Shown here one piece after another: positions 43,132-51,300 of a stretch of 64,000 bases of DNA. The stretch covers positions 434,001 through 498,000 of the forward strand of contig NZ_JACOEA010000001.1 in assembly GCF_014281125.1 (NCBI RefSeq). The letters are read 5' to 3'. The translations under genes and the position numbers were made by a program. Under the pieces are notes generated by a model. That model made no database searches, was not told the origin of the DNA, and was given only the letters and a program-made list of their open reading frames with translations. Every line of letters begins with the position of its first letter. Within the stretch, counting starts at the first letter, position 1. This DNA comes from Lawsonibacter celer. Its GTDB lineage: Bacteria > Bacillota > Clostridia > Oscillospirales > Oscillospiraceae.

Positions 43132-43800
43132 CTACGCCTCCTCCTTTTGGGCTGCAGCCTCCTGCCGAGAGAGCTCCCTGGCCGCCTGATCCAGCTCCTC
43201 GCCTGTAAAAGCCTTCTCCGCCGCCTGCTCCGCCCGCAGGCGCTCCACCGCCGCCTGCATCTCCAGCGTAATCTGTCCATCCTCCGGACTTGCGTTGGGC
43301 AGCTCAGGCAGCTCCTCCAGCGTACTCAGGCCAAAGGAGCGCAGAAAATTTTGCGTGGTCCGATACAGGATCGGCCGACCCGGCACGGCCAGCCGGCCGC
43401 ACTCCTCAATCAGCTCCCGCTCCAGCAGCAGCCCCACCGTATAGGAGCTGTCCACCCCGCGGATCTGATCCACATAGGCCCGGGTAGCCGGCTGATAGTA
43501 GGCGATAATGGACAGCACTTCAAGGGCCGGCTGGCTCAGCCGGGCGGGCTTGCGGCTTTCAAATGCCTTTCGGATCACATCGGCATATTCCGGCGCGGAG
43601 CACAGCTGATAGCTGTTTTCCAGCTTTATGAGCCGGATACCCCGGCGCTCATAGCTGTAGGAATCGCTCAAGCGCTGACACACCGCCTCCGCCGTGGCCT
43701 TGTCAATCTCAAGGGTCATGCAGATCCGCTCGACACCCACCGGCTCTCCAGCGGCAAACAGGATCCCCTCAATCGCGGACTCAATCTCCTTCAGTTCCAT
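43132..43800 (-). CDS. scpB: segregation and condensation protein B
   Basis: A 222-aa kleisin-associated winged-helix protein that joins ScpA and SMC in chromosome compaction. It shows IESAIEGILFAAGEPVGVER, QPALEVLSIIAYYQPATRAY and DQIRGVDSSYTVGLLLERELI, the family core, with an extra charged, Gln/Ala-rich C-terminal tail. It is paired with scpA 21 bp upstream. Confidence 0.95.
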   Translation of the reverse strand: MELKEIESAIEGILFAAGEPVGVERICMTLEIDKATAEAVCQRLSDSYSYERRGIRLIKLENSYQLCSAPEYADVIRKAFESRKPARLSQPALEVLSIIAYYQPATRAYVDQIRGVDSSYTVGLLLERELIEECGRLAVPGRPILYRTTQNFLRSFGLSTLEELPELPNASPEDGQITLEMQAAVERLRAEQAAEKAFTGEELDQAARELSRQEAAAQKEEA

Positions 43801-43821
43801 ATTCTTCCCTCCAATCCGGTT

Positions 43822-44631
43822 CTAATACGCATCGGTGGAGAATCCAAGCGCGCGGTTCCCCGTCTCCTCGGTACAGGTCACGGTGCAGTCCGACTCTGTC
43901 CCGGCCAAAAGCAGGCGCCTGGCCTTACACAGCTCCAGCACGGCAATAAAGGTGGCCACCACCTCGGAGCGGCTGCGGTTGCCCTGAAAAAGGGCGCGGA
44001 ACCGGGTCACGCCGAACCGCATCAACTGCTGCAGAATCTCGGCCGCCTTATCGGACACCGGGTAGGGCTCCCGCCCCACAATTCCCTCAAAGGCCTCCAT
44101 AGGCGGAGGGAGCCTGTGGTCAACTCGTTCCAGCACCGAGGTCATTGCCCGCAGGAGATCCTCCTTTTTATGGGCATAGCGGTAGACCCGATCGACCGGG
44201 AGGTGCTCCGGTACCTTTGTAATATAGTCACGGCCCACGGCATAGCGGCGGTCCAGCTGCGGCACAACCGCCTTGACTTTTGCGTAATTTTCGTGGCGCT
44301 GATGCGCTTCCAGGGAGGCGATCAGCTGCTCCATCTCAGACAGGGCCTCTTCATCACTGGCGGAGAGCAGCATACGGGTCTTGATGTACACGAGATGGGC
44401 GGCCATGGTGACAAATTCACTGGCCACTTCCAGGTCCAGTTCTTCCCGCCGGGCCATCCACTCCATGTACTGATCGAGAATCAGAGAAATCTGGATATCC
44501 TTGATCTCCATCTTGTTTTTTGAGAGCAGGTGAAGAATCAGGTCAAGGGGACCGCTGAAGTCCTCCATCGCCTCATCTTTTACCTTGAGCACTTTTTCCA
44601 GGTGGAAAATCGGCGTTTCTATGGCGCTCAC
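43822..44631 (-). CDS. scpA: segregation and condensation protein A (kleisin)
   Basis: A 269-aa kleisin that bridges SMC heads. The N-terminal domain has EDFSGPLDLILHLLSKNKME and IKDIQISLILDQYMEWM, then EFVTMAAHLVYIKTRMLL; the C-terminal winged helix includes SRSEVVATFIAVLELCKARR. The N-terminus is about 20 residues longer than usual; an internal Met (MEDFSGPL) could be the true start, but the upstream ATG abuts the preceding stop and is kept. Confidence 0.95.
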   Translation of the reverse strand: MSAIETPIFHLEKVLKVKDEAMEDFSGPLDLILHLLSKNKMEIKDIQISLILDQYMEWMARREELDLEVASEFVTMAAHLVYIKTRMLLSASDEEALSEMEQLIASLEAHQRHENYAKVKAVVPQLDRRYAVGRDYITKVPEHLPVDRVYRYAHKKEDLLRAMTSVLERVDHRLPPPMEAFEGIVGREPYPVSDKAAEILQQLMRFGVTRFRALFQGNRSRSEVVATFIAVLELCKARRLLLAGTESDCTVTCTEETGNRALGFSTDAY

Positions 44632-44632
44632 C

Positions 44633-45343
44633 TCAGAACAGCTTTAAAATTTGAGTGACATTCAGCCCGGCCAGCAGGAACTCCGCCGGCACCCCGGTCA
44701 GCCGGCACAGCCCATAGAGCGTCCGGGTCATCAGGAAGGACAGAGGCGTATCAAATACGCCCAGCAGAACCAGCAAAACAAGCAGGATCATCACATATTT
44801 CTCATAGCGCAGGATTTTATAGTACATGCGGTCAGGCAGAAGGGCAAAGAGCACCTTGGACCCATCCAATGGAGAAATCGGGATTAAGTTAAACAGGCCA
44901 AAGCCGACGCTGAGCAGCGCTGTGTTTGCAAAAAAGCACAGAATCAAAAGGGATACCCGTCCCAGCGGCACCATATGGTAGATCAGTGAACAGGCGCCGG
45001 TGGCCGCAAGCGCCATGGCGAAATTGGAGAGCGGTCCGGCAATCGCGGTCAGAGCCATCCCCCTCTTGGGGTGCTTGAAATAGCGCATATTCACCGGAAC
45101 CGGCTTGGCCCAGCCAACCTTGGCGATCAGCAGCATGACCAGCCCGATTACATCCAGATGCTTGATCGGGTTGAACGTCAGGCGGCCGGCATTTTTTGCC
45201 GTCGGGTCCCCCAGGCGATAGGCCACAAAACCATGCGACAGCTCATGAAACGTGATACACAGCAGGGCGGCCGCAGCACTGATCAATAAGCCGATCAGTC
45301 CGTACCAGTCCATCTGTGTAAGAAACTCAGAGATAGAGCCCAC
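44633..45343 (-). CDS. site-2-protease-like M50 family membrane peptidase
   Basis: A 236-aa membrane metalloprotease. It has several helices, the zinc motif ITFHELSHGFVAYRLGD in the first third, NPIKHLDVIGLVMLL, and the second metal-binding segment in LIPISPLDGSKVLF. It belongs to the short YwhC-like subgroup, which lacks a PDZ domain, found next to scpA in many Clostridia; the substrate is unknown. The start is GTG at 45343 with AAAGGGGG upstream; the much longer frame overlaps the phosphatase gene. Confidence 0.9.
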   Translation of the reverse strand: MGSISEFLTQMDWYGLIGLLISAAAALLCITFHELSHGFVAYRLGDPTAKNAGRLTFNPIKHLDVIGLVMLLIAKVGWAKPVPVNMRYFKHPKRGMALTAIAGPLSNFAMALAATGACSLIYHMVPLGRVSLLILCFFANTALLSVGFGLFNLIPISPLDGSKVLFALLPDRMYYKILRYEKYVMILLVLLVLLGVFDTPLSFLMTRTLYGLCRLTGVPAEFLLAGLNVTQILKLF

Positions 45344-45357
45344 CCGGGAAGCCCCCT

Positions 45358-46050
45358 TTATTCCAGAAGTTTTGCCCGCAGGGCATCCAGCTCTTCGCCG
45401 GTCAGTCCGATGGCGCGCATATAGCCCGGCACCGAGCCGTAGCGCTCCTCCAGCAGGGTCAGGCAGCCGTCCAGATAAGCCGGCCGAGAATTGCCCACAT
45501 AAGCCGCCAGATTGGGGATCCGAGCAGATAACTCCTGAATAACTGGGCTGATATAGAGCTCCGTCACCATATAATCCGCCAGAATGTCCAGCCGGTCCAC
45601 CCCAGCCAGGGCGAGCAGCAGGGCCGAAATACATCCGGTGCGGTCTTTGCCCGCCGTACAGTGGCAAAGCACTCCTCCCGGGGTGTGAGCGATGGTGCGC
45701 AATACCTGGGCGGGCGCCTTTTCCCGGGCCAGCATCTCAAAGTAGCTTTTGGGGACGTCCTCCTCCAGGTTGGGCAGCCTCTCCCCGCCGGTCAGCGGGA
45801 TCAAGTGGTACACAAATCCGGGCAGCGCCCGCAGTTCGTCGGGCTTGCACTCCACCTCTTCCCTGCTACGCAGGTCAATCACTGTCGTGATATCCCTTTC
45901 CCGCAGCCAGTCAGCATCTTTGTCAGTCAGTCCCAGTGGATTATCCCCCCGCAGTATCCGTCCCCATCGGGTGTATCCCCCGCCACGGACTGGATAGCCG
46001 CCCAAATCCCGTAAATTCCACATGCTCCCTAAAGGGATGCGCCGCTGCAT
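45358..46050 (-). CDS. tyrosine-protein phosphatase (Y_phosphatase3 type)
   Basis: A 230-aa phosphatase with the N-terminal MWNLRDLGGYPVRGGGYTRW segment typical of the family and the catalytic P-loop CHCTAGKDRTG (CX5R) near residues 128-138. Substrates in relatives are phosphotyrosine proteins or phosphoinositides. It is the first gene of a long minus-strand run through dacF and the pseudouridine synthase, with a strong candidate promoter at 46085-46113. Confidence 0.9.
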   Translation of the reverse strand: MQRRIPLGSMWNLRDLGGYPVRGGGYTRWGRILRGDNPLGLTDKDADWLRERDITTVIDLRSREEVECKPDELRALPGFVYHLIPLTGGERLPNLEEDVPKSYFEMLAREKAPAQVLRTIAHTPGGVLCHCTAGKDRTGCISALLLALAGVDRLDILADYMVTELYISPVIQELSARIPNLAAYVGNSRPAYLDGCLTLLEERYGSVPGYMRAIGLTGEELDALRAKLLE

Positions 46051-46084
46051 GATATACCGTCACTCCATTTCTATTAAGAAATTT

Positions 46085-46113
46085 ATTATAACAAAATTCC
46101 CAGAAAAACACAA
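46085..46113 (-). promoter_or_regulatory. candidate promoter of the phosphatase-scpAB-dacF run
   Basis: Minus-strand TTGTGT, 17-bp spacer, TATAAT, ending 34 bp before the phosphatase start. Confidence 0.7.
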
Positions 46114-46215
46114 GACATGGCCTTTTGCTCTCGTTTGTGATATGCACTACCATTGATGCGCCCTTTTCCCTGGTTTATTTTATCACTATTACACTGGTAA
46201 AGTAAAATTCCGCTC

Positions 46216-46244
46216 TTGACAATCTAACGGCGAGTTACTATAAT
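46216..46244 (+). promoter_or_regulatory. consensus sigma-A promoter of tRNA-Pro
   Basis: TTGACA, 17-bp spacer, TATAAT: both hexamers match the consensus exactly. The predicted start is about 9 bases before the mature tRNA. Confidence 0.9.
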
Positions 46245-46259
46245 AAATCACAGTGTTTT

Positions 46260-46336
46260 CGGGGTGTGGCGAAGTTTGGTATCGCGCTTGGTTCGGGTCC
46301 AAGAGGCCCCGGGTTCGAATCCCGGCACTCCGACCA
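46260..46336 (+). tRNA. tRNA-Pro (anticodon CGG)
   Basis: A 77-base cloverleaf with encoded CCA. The acceptor stem CGGGGTG pairs with CACTCCG (one G-U); the anticodon stem CTTGG/CCAAG encloses the loop TTCGGGT, giving anticodon CGG for CCG codons. The T-arm is CCGGGTTCGAATCCCGG. It has a consensus promoter and its own terminator, and the accessory region begins immediately after it. Confidence 0.95.
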
Positions 46337-46337
46337 T
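46326..46337 (+). repeat. tRNA 3'-end sequence, copy 1 (partner at 46936-46947)
   Basis: CACTCCGACCAT, the 3' acceptor strand plus CCA of tRNA-Pro. 11 of 12 bases recur at 46936-46947; both copies are followed after 7-8 bases by a hairpin with the same loop and inner stem. Confidence 0.6.
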
Positions 46338-46344
46338 AGTGAAT

Positions 46345-46390
46345 GAAACCCGTTTTTCGAACATTTTTGTCGAAAAGCGGGTTTCTTCTT
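46345..46390 (+). terminator. intrinsic terminator of tRNA-Pro
   Basis: GAAACCCGTTTTTCGA and TCGAAAAGCGGGTTTC pair (one G-U) around loop ACATTTTTG, followed by TTCTT. Confidence 0.85.
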
Positions 46391-46510
46391 GCCTGAAAGC
46401 CTTGTGAAATCAAGGTTTTTTCTTTTTGCCTTTTCAGAGCCCTTGCTCCAAAACTCACAAAATGCAAAAGTATTGTTTTTACGCAAGGACATGATTTGAA
46501 CACAGCTTTT

Positions 46511-46785
46511 TCATAAACGTGCCCAGTATGACCCTTCAAATGCCAGCGGCATTTTATATTTCAGGGTTCGGTGCGGACGAAGCTCGTTGTAGAATTGAAT
46601 ATACTGCTCCACGCTTTTTCGAAAGCTCTGTTCTGAGGCGTACTCCCTGCGGTACGCCTCTTCTTTTTTTGAACGAAGCAAAGAATGCTTCGGCAACCGC
46701 ATTGTCGTGTGGCTGTGCCGTAGCAGAACAGGACCGTTTCACCTTGCACTTCTGAAGCCGTTCTGTAAAAGCGACCGATGTAAAA
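46511..46785 (-). pseudogene. IS3-family transposase remnant (C-terminal integrase-core fragment, frameshifted)
   Basis: Minus-strand reading gives FTSVAFTERLQKCKVKRSC, then AQPHDNAVAEAFFASFKK, which resembles the DDE-domain end of IS3-type OrfB. After an A7 run the frame shifts by one base into EEAYRREYASEQSFRKSVEQ, then YIQFYNELRPHRTLKYKMP, the typical IS3 C-terminus. There is no N-terminal part, no orfA, and an in-frame stop lies just upstream, so this is a decayed fragment. Confidence 0.8.
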
Positions 46786-46953
46786 GGTCAGTAAAATAAT
46801 ATATAATATACTTTCAGAGCAACCCGCAAAATGAGCATTGGCGAAAAGGAACTGGAATTACAGATAGACAGCATTCAGCCAAAAGTGCTAACCCTCGATA
46901 TCACTGGCACTAGATTTTTTTAAGCCCTATAATTACACTCCGGCCATGTAAAG
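46786..46953. other. short AT-rich spacer without a supported gene
   Basis: Between the transposase remnant and the second hairpin. A 30-codon plus frame (46831-46923) lacks a ribosome-binding site and a recognisable family; I see nothing else except the tRNA-end repeat. Confidence 0.5.
46936..46947 (+). repeat. tRNA 3'-end-like sequence, copy 2
   Basis: CACTCCGGCCAT, one mismatch from the tRNA-Pro 3' end. Similarity starts at the acceptor strand; no T-arm or anticodon arm precedes it. Confidence 0.6.
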
Positions 46954-46998
46954 AGGCACTGTTTTTCGAACATTTTTATCGAAAAACAGTGCCTTTTC
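46954..46998 (+). terminator. terminator-like hairpin sharing its loop with the tRNA terminator
   Basis: AGGCACTGTTTTTCGA and TCGAAAAACAGTGCCT, loop ACATTTTTA, followed by TTTC. The inner stem and loop are nearly identical to those of the hairpin at 46345-46385. Confidence 0.7.
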
Positions 46999-47029
46999 TG
47001 GCTTTTGTGGATGATACAGAGACTCGTGC

Positions 47030-47083
47030 AAAAAAGTCGGAAAGTTGTCTCATAAAGGCAGGCATTTTTCCGGCTTTTTTTAT
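47030..47083. terminator. A/T-flanked hairpin upstream of the recombinase
   Basis: AAAAAAGTCGGAAA pairs with TTTTTCCGGCTTTTTT (one G-U) around a 23-base loop. It can act in either direction and would insulate the recombinase gene. Confidence 0.55.
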
Positions 47084-47145
47084 TTTTACATACATTCCTA
47101 TCTAAACGGTAAAATAAATTCAACTTTTCGGTAGGAGGCTTATAT

Positions 47146-47988
47146 ATGAAGAAAATAATTACTGCTTCTATGGTTCTCGACTTCCAAAACTATCTTATCC
47201 AAGAGGAGCGCAGCAATGGAACGAGAGAGAAATATCAACGCGATCTGGCCCATTTTACAGCGTGGCTGGACGGGCGGCCTGTTTCCAAAGAGCTCGCAGC
47301 CGCGTGGAAAGAAGCACTGCTTGAGCAAGGCTACGCGCCAATTACAATTAACTCTATGTTAGCCGCAATCCACCAGTTTTTCGCTTTCATGGGCTGGACG
47401 GACTGCCGAGTCAAGTATCTGCGGGTACAGCAGCGCCTGTTCCGGGACACAGCCCGGGATTTGGACCGGCGGGAGTATGACCGCCTGATCGAGTGTGCAC
47501 AGAGATCTGGAAAGGATCGCTTAGCGCTTTTGATGGAAACAATGGGCTCCACCGGTATTCGTGTCAGCGAGGTACACTATCTCACGGTAGAGGCGGTTCG
47601 GAAGGGCCGTACGGATATTTCACTGAAGGGCAAAATTCGCACCATACTCCTACCATCCAAACTGTGCCGCAAACTTTTAAAATACGCCCAAAAAGAAAAA
47701 ATCGCTTCCGGTGAGATCTTTCTCACCAGAAACGGAATAAGCCTATCCAGAAAGCAGATCTGGTCAGAGATGAAGGCGCTCTGCGCTGAGGCTGACGTAG
47801 CCCCGAGCAAGGTGTTCCCCCACAATCTGCGGCATCTATTCGCACGTACCTTTTATCACGTCGATCGGGATGTTGCGAAGCTGGCGGATATCTTGGGGCA
47901 CAGCTCCATTGAAACCACCCGGATTTATCTAATATCCACCGGGGTGGAGCACGTAAAAACGCTGGACAGACTGCACCTTGTTTCATAA
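47146..47988 (+). CDS. tyrosine recombinase (candidate DNA invertase of the adjacent promoter switch)
   Basis: A 280-aa site-specific recombinase. Residues about 1-100 form the SAM-like core-binding domain; residues 105-280 form the catalytic domain with all expected residues: Arg139 (GSTGIRVSEV), Lys163 (KGKIRTILLP), His226/Arg229 (FPHNLRHLFA), His252 (LADILGHSS) and the nucleophile Tyr261 (TTRIYLIS). The short length without an arm-binding domain fits invertases and simple-site recombinases better than phage integrases. The start follows TAGGAGG. The stop codon is 2 bp before a 22-bp inverted repeat enclosing a promoter; together with the absence of any phage or conjugation genes, this suggests it flips that segment. 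Confidence 0.9.
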   Translation: MKKIITASMVLDFQNYLIQEERSNGTREKYQRDLAHFTAWLDGRPVSKELAAAWKEALLEQGYAPITINSMLAAIHQFFAFMGWTDCRVKYLRVQQRLFRDTARDLDRREYDRLIECAQRSGKDRLALLMETMGSTGIRVSEVHYLTVEAVRKGRTDISLKGKIRTILLPSKLCRKLLKYAQKEKIASGEIFLTRNGISLSRKQIWSEMKALCAEADVAPSKVFPHNLRHLFARTFYHVDRDVAKLADILGHSSIETTRIYLISTGVEHVKTLDRLHLVS

Positions 47989-47990
47989 AG

Positions 47991-48012
47991 CAGGACAAAA
48001 TGTATATTTTGT
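47991..48012 (-). repeat. inverted repeat site 1 of the promoter switch
   Basis: CAGG plus the 18-base core ACAAAATGTATATTTTGT. Exact reverse complement of 48289-48310. The core is a dyad (ACAAAAT/ATTTTGT) with an asymmetric centre that gives the site a direction. Confidence 0.9.
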
Positions 48013-48087
48013 CTGTAATGGATTTGTAAAAGCCGCTTAGGAATCCGTTTTGTTTGAGAAAGAGAGTCGGCTTTCGCAGGAAAATAA

Positions 48088-48154
48088 CAAAAAAGTGCGC
48101 AACAAATTTGGGCCGTCAAACAGTCTTGTTTGTCGGCCCAAATTTGTTGCGCAC
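48088..48154 (-). terminator. long hairpin terminator inside the switch, active on the minus strand
   Basis: GTGCGCAACAAATTTGGGCC (48095-48114) and its exact complement (48135-48154) form a 20-bp stem that continues inward for about nine more positions with one mismatch. On the minus strand it is followed by TTTTTTGTTAT; on the plus strand there is no T-run, so it is one-way. Confidence 0.85.
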
Positions 48155-48170
48155 AAACGTTTAAAAAGGG

Positions 48171-48199
48171 TTGATATATTAAAATTCTGATGATAAAAT
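48171..48199 (+). promoter_or_regulatory. invertible promoter driving the SLH surface protein
   Basis: TTGATA, 17-bp spacer, TAAAAT (5/6 matches in each hexamer). It lies inside the inverted repeats and points towards the gene starting at 48394, giving a leader of about 190 bases. Confidence 0.75.
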
Positions 48200-48246
48200 A
48201 ATGTTACTCAAAGATAATGTATCCGTGAAATGGAGTAGCTTTGGGA

Positions 48247-48264
48247 ACAAAATATACATTTTGT
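48247..48264 (+). repeat. third copy of the 18-bp recombination core
   Basis: ACAAAATATACATTTTGT, identical to the core of site 3 and in the same direction, 42 bp upstream of it. It is inverted relative to site 1 and could serve as an alternative partner. Confidence 0.8.
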
Positions 48265-48288
48265 TTCGACAATAACACAACCTTTGAA

Positions 48289-48310
48289 ACAAAATATACA
48301 TTTTGTCCTG
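48289..48310 (+). repeat. inverted repeat site 3 of the promoter switch
   Basis: ACAAAATATACATTTTGT followed by CCTG; exact reverse complement of site 1 over 22 bp. Confidence 0.9.
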
Positions 48311-48393
48311 GTCGACTAAAAGGGGGGAAATTTGCGGCCTATTTCTATATCCGTGACAGGAATAATGAGTTTTTAAAAGGAGTGAAGAACAGC

Positions 48394-51300
48394 ATGAGGA
48401 AGAGAGTTTTATCCATGGTAATGGCTTTCATTTTGGTCATAAGCCTATTGCCAACCGCCAGTCTGGCTGCAAACAGCACAAAGACCTATTGCTGGAATGT
48501 GGCCACCATTACGCCAAAGACAGCCCCCTCCACGGGGTATACCTTGGCTGCTGCCTCCGGAGAGGTCAACAGGGCGGCAAATGTTACGGTTTCAGTGAGC
48601 AACAGCAATGCGGAGGATGCGGTGTGGACAAAGATCAGTGCCTCCTCCTACACATTGGGGACAGAGACGTACTCCAAGAGGTATATAAAAATTCAGCCGT
48701 CCGATGGTTACTATGTTCAATATATAGTCGTGGCGTGTAATGATAACGGAAGTTATGGCCACGGCGATGGTTTGAACTGTCAGTCTGTCGGCAGCGGAAG
48801 CGCCTATATGGATCGCTTTGATCCCACAAACGGAGACATTATTCTTGACACCAAGGTGAATGGCTTTTTCCATGGGGGCCGGGGGGCGCCGTATCACATT
48901 CTCATTCAACTGGCCAAAATGCCAAATCCGGTTTATGTGATCTACGATGCAGGTGAAGCTGGTGCCCTGTTCAGCAGTGAGTCAACCATTGTCTCTTCTG
49001 CCGATGCCTATGCCACCAGCGGCGGCAGCGTTAGTTTTCAATTCGCAACTGAGGACCAGAGCCATAGTGTGCTTGCCCCTGCAAAGACACAGGTTTCTGA
49101 CAGCAGCTATACATATACCTTTACCGGCTGGAAGCTGGGATATTATTCTACAGTGGACGCCACCGGAAGCTTCCCTGTTTTTTCCGGAAAACTTGATTAT
49201 GGAGATCAGGCCGTTGACAGCGGCTCTGCTATCAAGCTGAGCACCTACGCCAGGCTCACTGCCCAGTGGACGAAGGAGGAGCGCCCCACGCCTCCCCCTG
49301 TAACCACTTATACCCTGACCTATGACGCCAACGGCGGAGTTTCGGAGAGCGTACCTGCCCAGGTGACCGGCCTGGAAAACGGTGCTGCTCCGGGCTTGAC
49401 CACCTCTCCCGCACCGACCCATGCTGACACAAGTGATAACCTCAAGGTCACTTTTATCGGCTGGACCGCCGAAGCGACGACCCAGATTTTTGAGCAGGAT
49501 GATGTTAAGCCCAGCACAATCAACTCTGTAACCATCGACGGCGAGAATGTGACAGTCTACGCCGCCTGGGGTCTGGACACCGACAGCGACGACGTTCCAG
49601 ACGTTTTAGAAAACAGGTTTACCCTGATCTACGATGCCAACGGCGGAACAGGTGCTCCTGAGGCGGAATGTGTGCTGACACAGGAGTCCAGCCATATCTT
49701 CACCGTATCCTCCACAGAGCCTGCCCGAACCGATTATGAATTCTTGGGCTGGGCCGACCAAGATGACGCCAATGAGGCAGATTATCAGAGCATGGACGAG
49801 ATCACACTGACTCTGGCCGCTGATTCGGCACGCTCCGCTGAAAAGACTATTTATGCGGTTTGGGCCGAACAGGATACTCCCACTCCCCCAGCTACAGAGT
49901 GGGACCACTCCAAATCCAAGTCCGCTACAAATCTGATCAAACAGTCCGACGGCACTTATACCTCCGAGGTAACCCTGGCCCTGCCCAGTGCGGAGGAAGA
50001 GCTGGCGACCGACGTGGTATTTGTGTTGGATAAGTCCACCAGCCAGGAGTTGGAGGAACAGGCTCTGGGTATGCTCGACAATCTGAAGGAACACATTCAG
50101 AGTACAAATGCCAAGATCAAGGTTGGCGTTGTTATCTTTAACAAAGAGGCCCATGTGACCGGCTTTATGGACCTGTCGACCCAGTACGATGCGATTGCAG
50201 AAGCCATTCAGGCCGAGGTCCAATCTGGCACCAACACCCACGCCGGCCTGCTGGCTGCTAAAAAGATGCTTGATGAGGATGCCGCTGTAGATGCCTCTCG
50301 TAAATACCTCATTTTTGTCAGCGACGGCATCACCTATATATACGGTGCGGAACCCACCTCCACTGCGTGGGAGTTCTATGCTGATGCCCCGAAGCATTTT
50401 GCGGGCCCGGACAACTGGGCTACAAAATACGGCAGCAATGCCGCTCCCGTGGACTGGGATGCTTGGCTGAGAGAAACAGGCGCCCAGGTTGAGGATGACG
50501 GAACCACTTACGATTATCCGTACCAAGGCACATTCCCCGAAACGTATATCCCCTATACAGAGAATGAAAATCACGCTATGTCTGTGGATAAGGCGCTGTA
50601 TCTGACCAATCAAGTCTATCAGTCCGCCGTTCAGGACGGCTATCACTGCTATGCCATGGCCGCCAATCCGAGCAAAGGACAGGACTATGCATGGGGGCCA
50701 TCCTTTATGGAATTCCTGGCCAACGGCCAATCTGTCGATTTTAGCTGCATTGAGGAAGAGATCCTCTACCTGGTGGGCCCCGGCTCCAGAGTCATAGATG
50801 AAATTGGCTCCGGAACGGGCAGCGACGCCTATAATTTCGACTTTATCCTTGGAGCTGACCAGCTGCGCCTTACAGTCGGTGAAGTGAGTTATACCGCGTC
50901 AGAGAGCACCCAAATGCTTGATGAGGGAGAGACAGCCCGCTATGTCTTCACCGCAGAGGGCGTGTCTGCTGAAAATCAGGCGGAAGCTCCCTTTGTTCTG
51001 CATTACTACAAGGACGGAATCACGATCGCAGATGACAAGGAGTATGCAGAGTGCTTCATCTGGGATATCAATGTGAGCATCACAAATTTTGCCCGGGTCC
51101 AGTTGACCTACTGTGTCAAGCTGACCAACCCCAAGACGGCTTCCGGTACTTACGGCATCTACGATGGAAATGGTGATGGAATCGCCAATGACGGCACAAC
51201 CGCTGTAACTGCGGATCGTGCACTGTACACCAACAACAGCGCTGTTTTGTACCCTGTGAGTAGCGGCGGTGAAGAGGGTCAGCCGGAGGAATTCCCCAAG

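Larger units (their letters stand above)
47991..48310. other. predicted invertible promoter segment (phase-variation switch), drawn in the ON orientation
   Basis: Outer 22-bp perfect inverted repeats enclose 276 bp holding a minus-acting terminator and a plus-facing promoter aimed at the SLH protein gene. This is the layout of invertible promoters that switch surface structures in gut bacteria. Inversion would turn the promoter towards the 3' end of the recombinase and turn the terminator to block readthrough into the surface gene. The inversion itself is inferred. This entry also accounts for the 405-bp stretch between recombinase and SLH gene. Confidence 0.8.

Noticed and set aside
43033-44523. 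496-codon plus-strand frame opposite scpB/scpA
   Set aside because: Long only because of high GC; both minus-strand genes are certain.
46189-46539. minus-strand frames running through tRNA-Pro
   Set aside because: They only translate the complement of the tRNA and its terminator.
46831-46923. 30-codon plus frame between the IS3 remnant and the second hairpin
   Set aside because: No ribosome-binding site, no family, sits in decayed DNA.
48247-48310. CRISPR-like direct repeat
   Set aside because: Only two direct copies 42 bp apart, with the third inverted; no cas genes. No CRISPR array seen anywhere in the window.
48241-48393. 51-codon N-terminal extension of the SLH protein
   Set aside because: Would translate two recombination sites, lacks a ribosome-binding site, and would put the signal peptide in the interior of the protein.
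47989-48393. Riboswitch or sRNA in the switch region
   Set aside because: The structure is accounted for by the repeats, the terminator hairpin and the promoter; no known riboswitch core was recognised.
49606-50730. 374-codon minus-strand frame inside the SLH protein gene
   Set aside because: Shadow of a gene with clear domain motifs on the plus strand.
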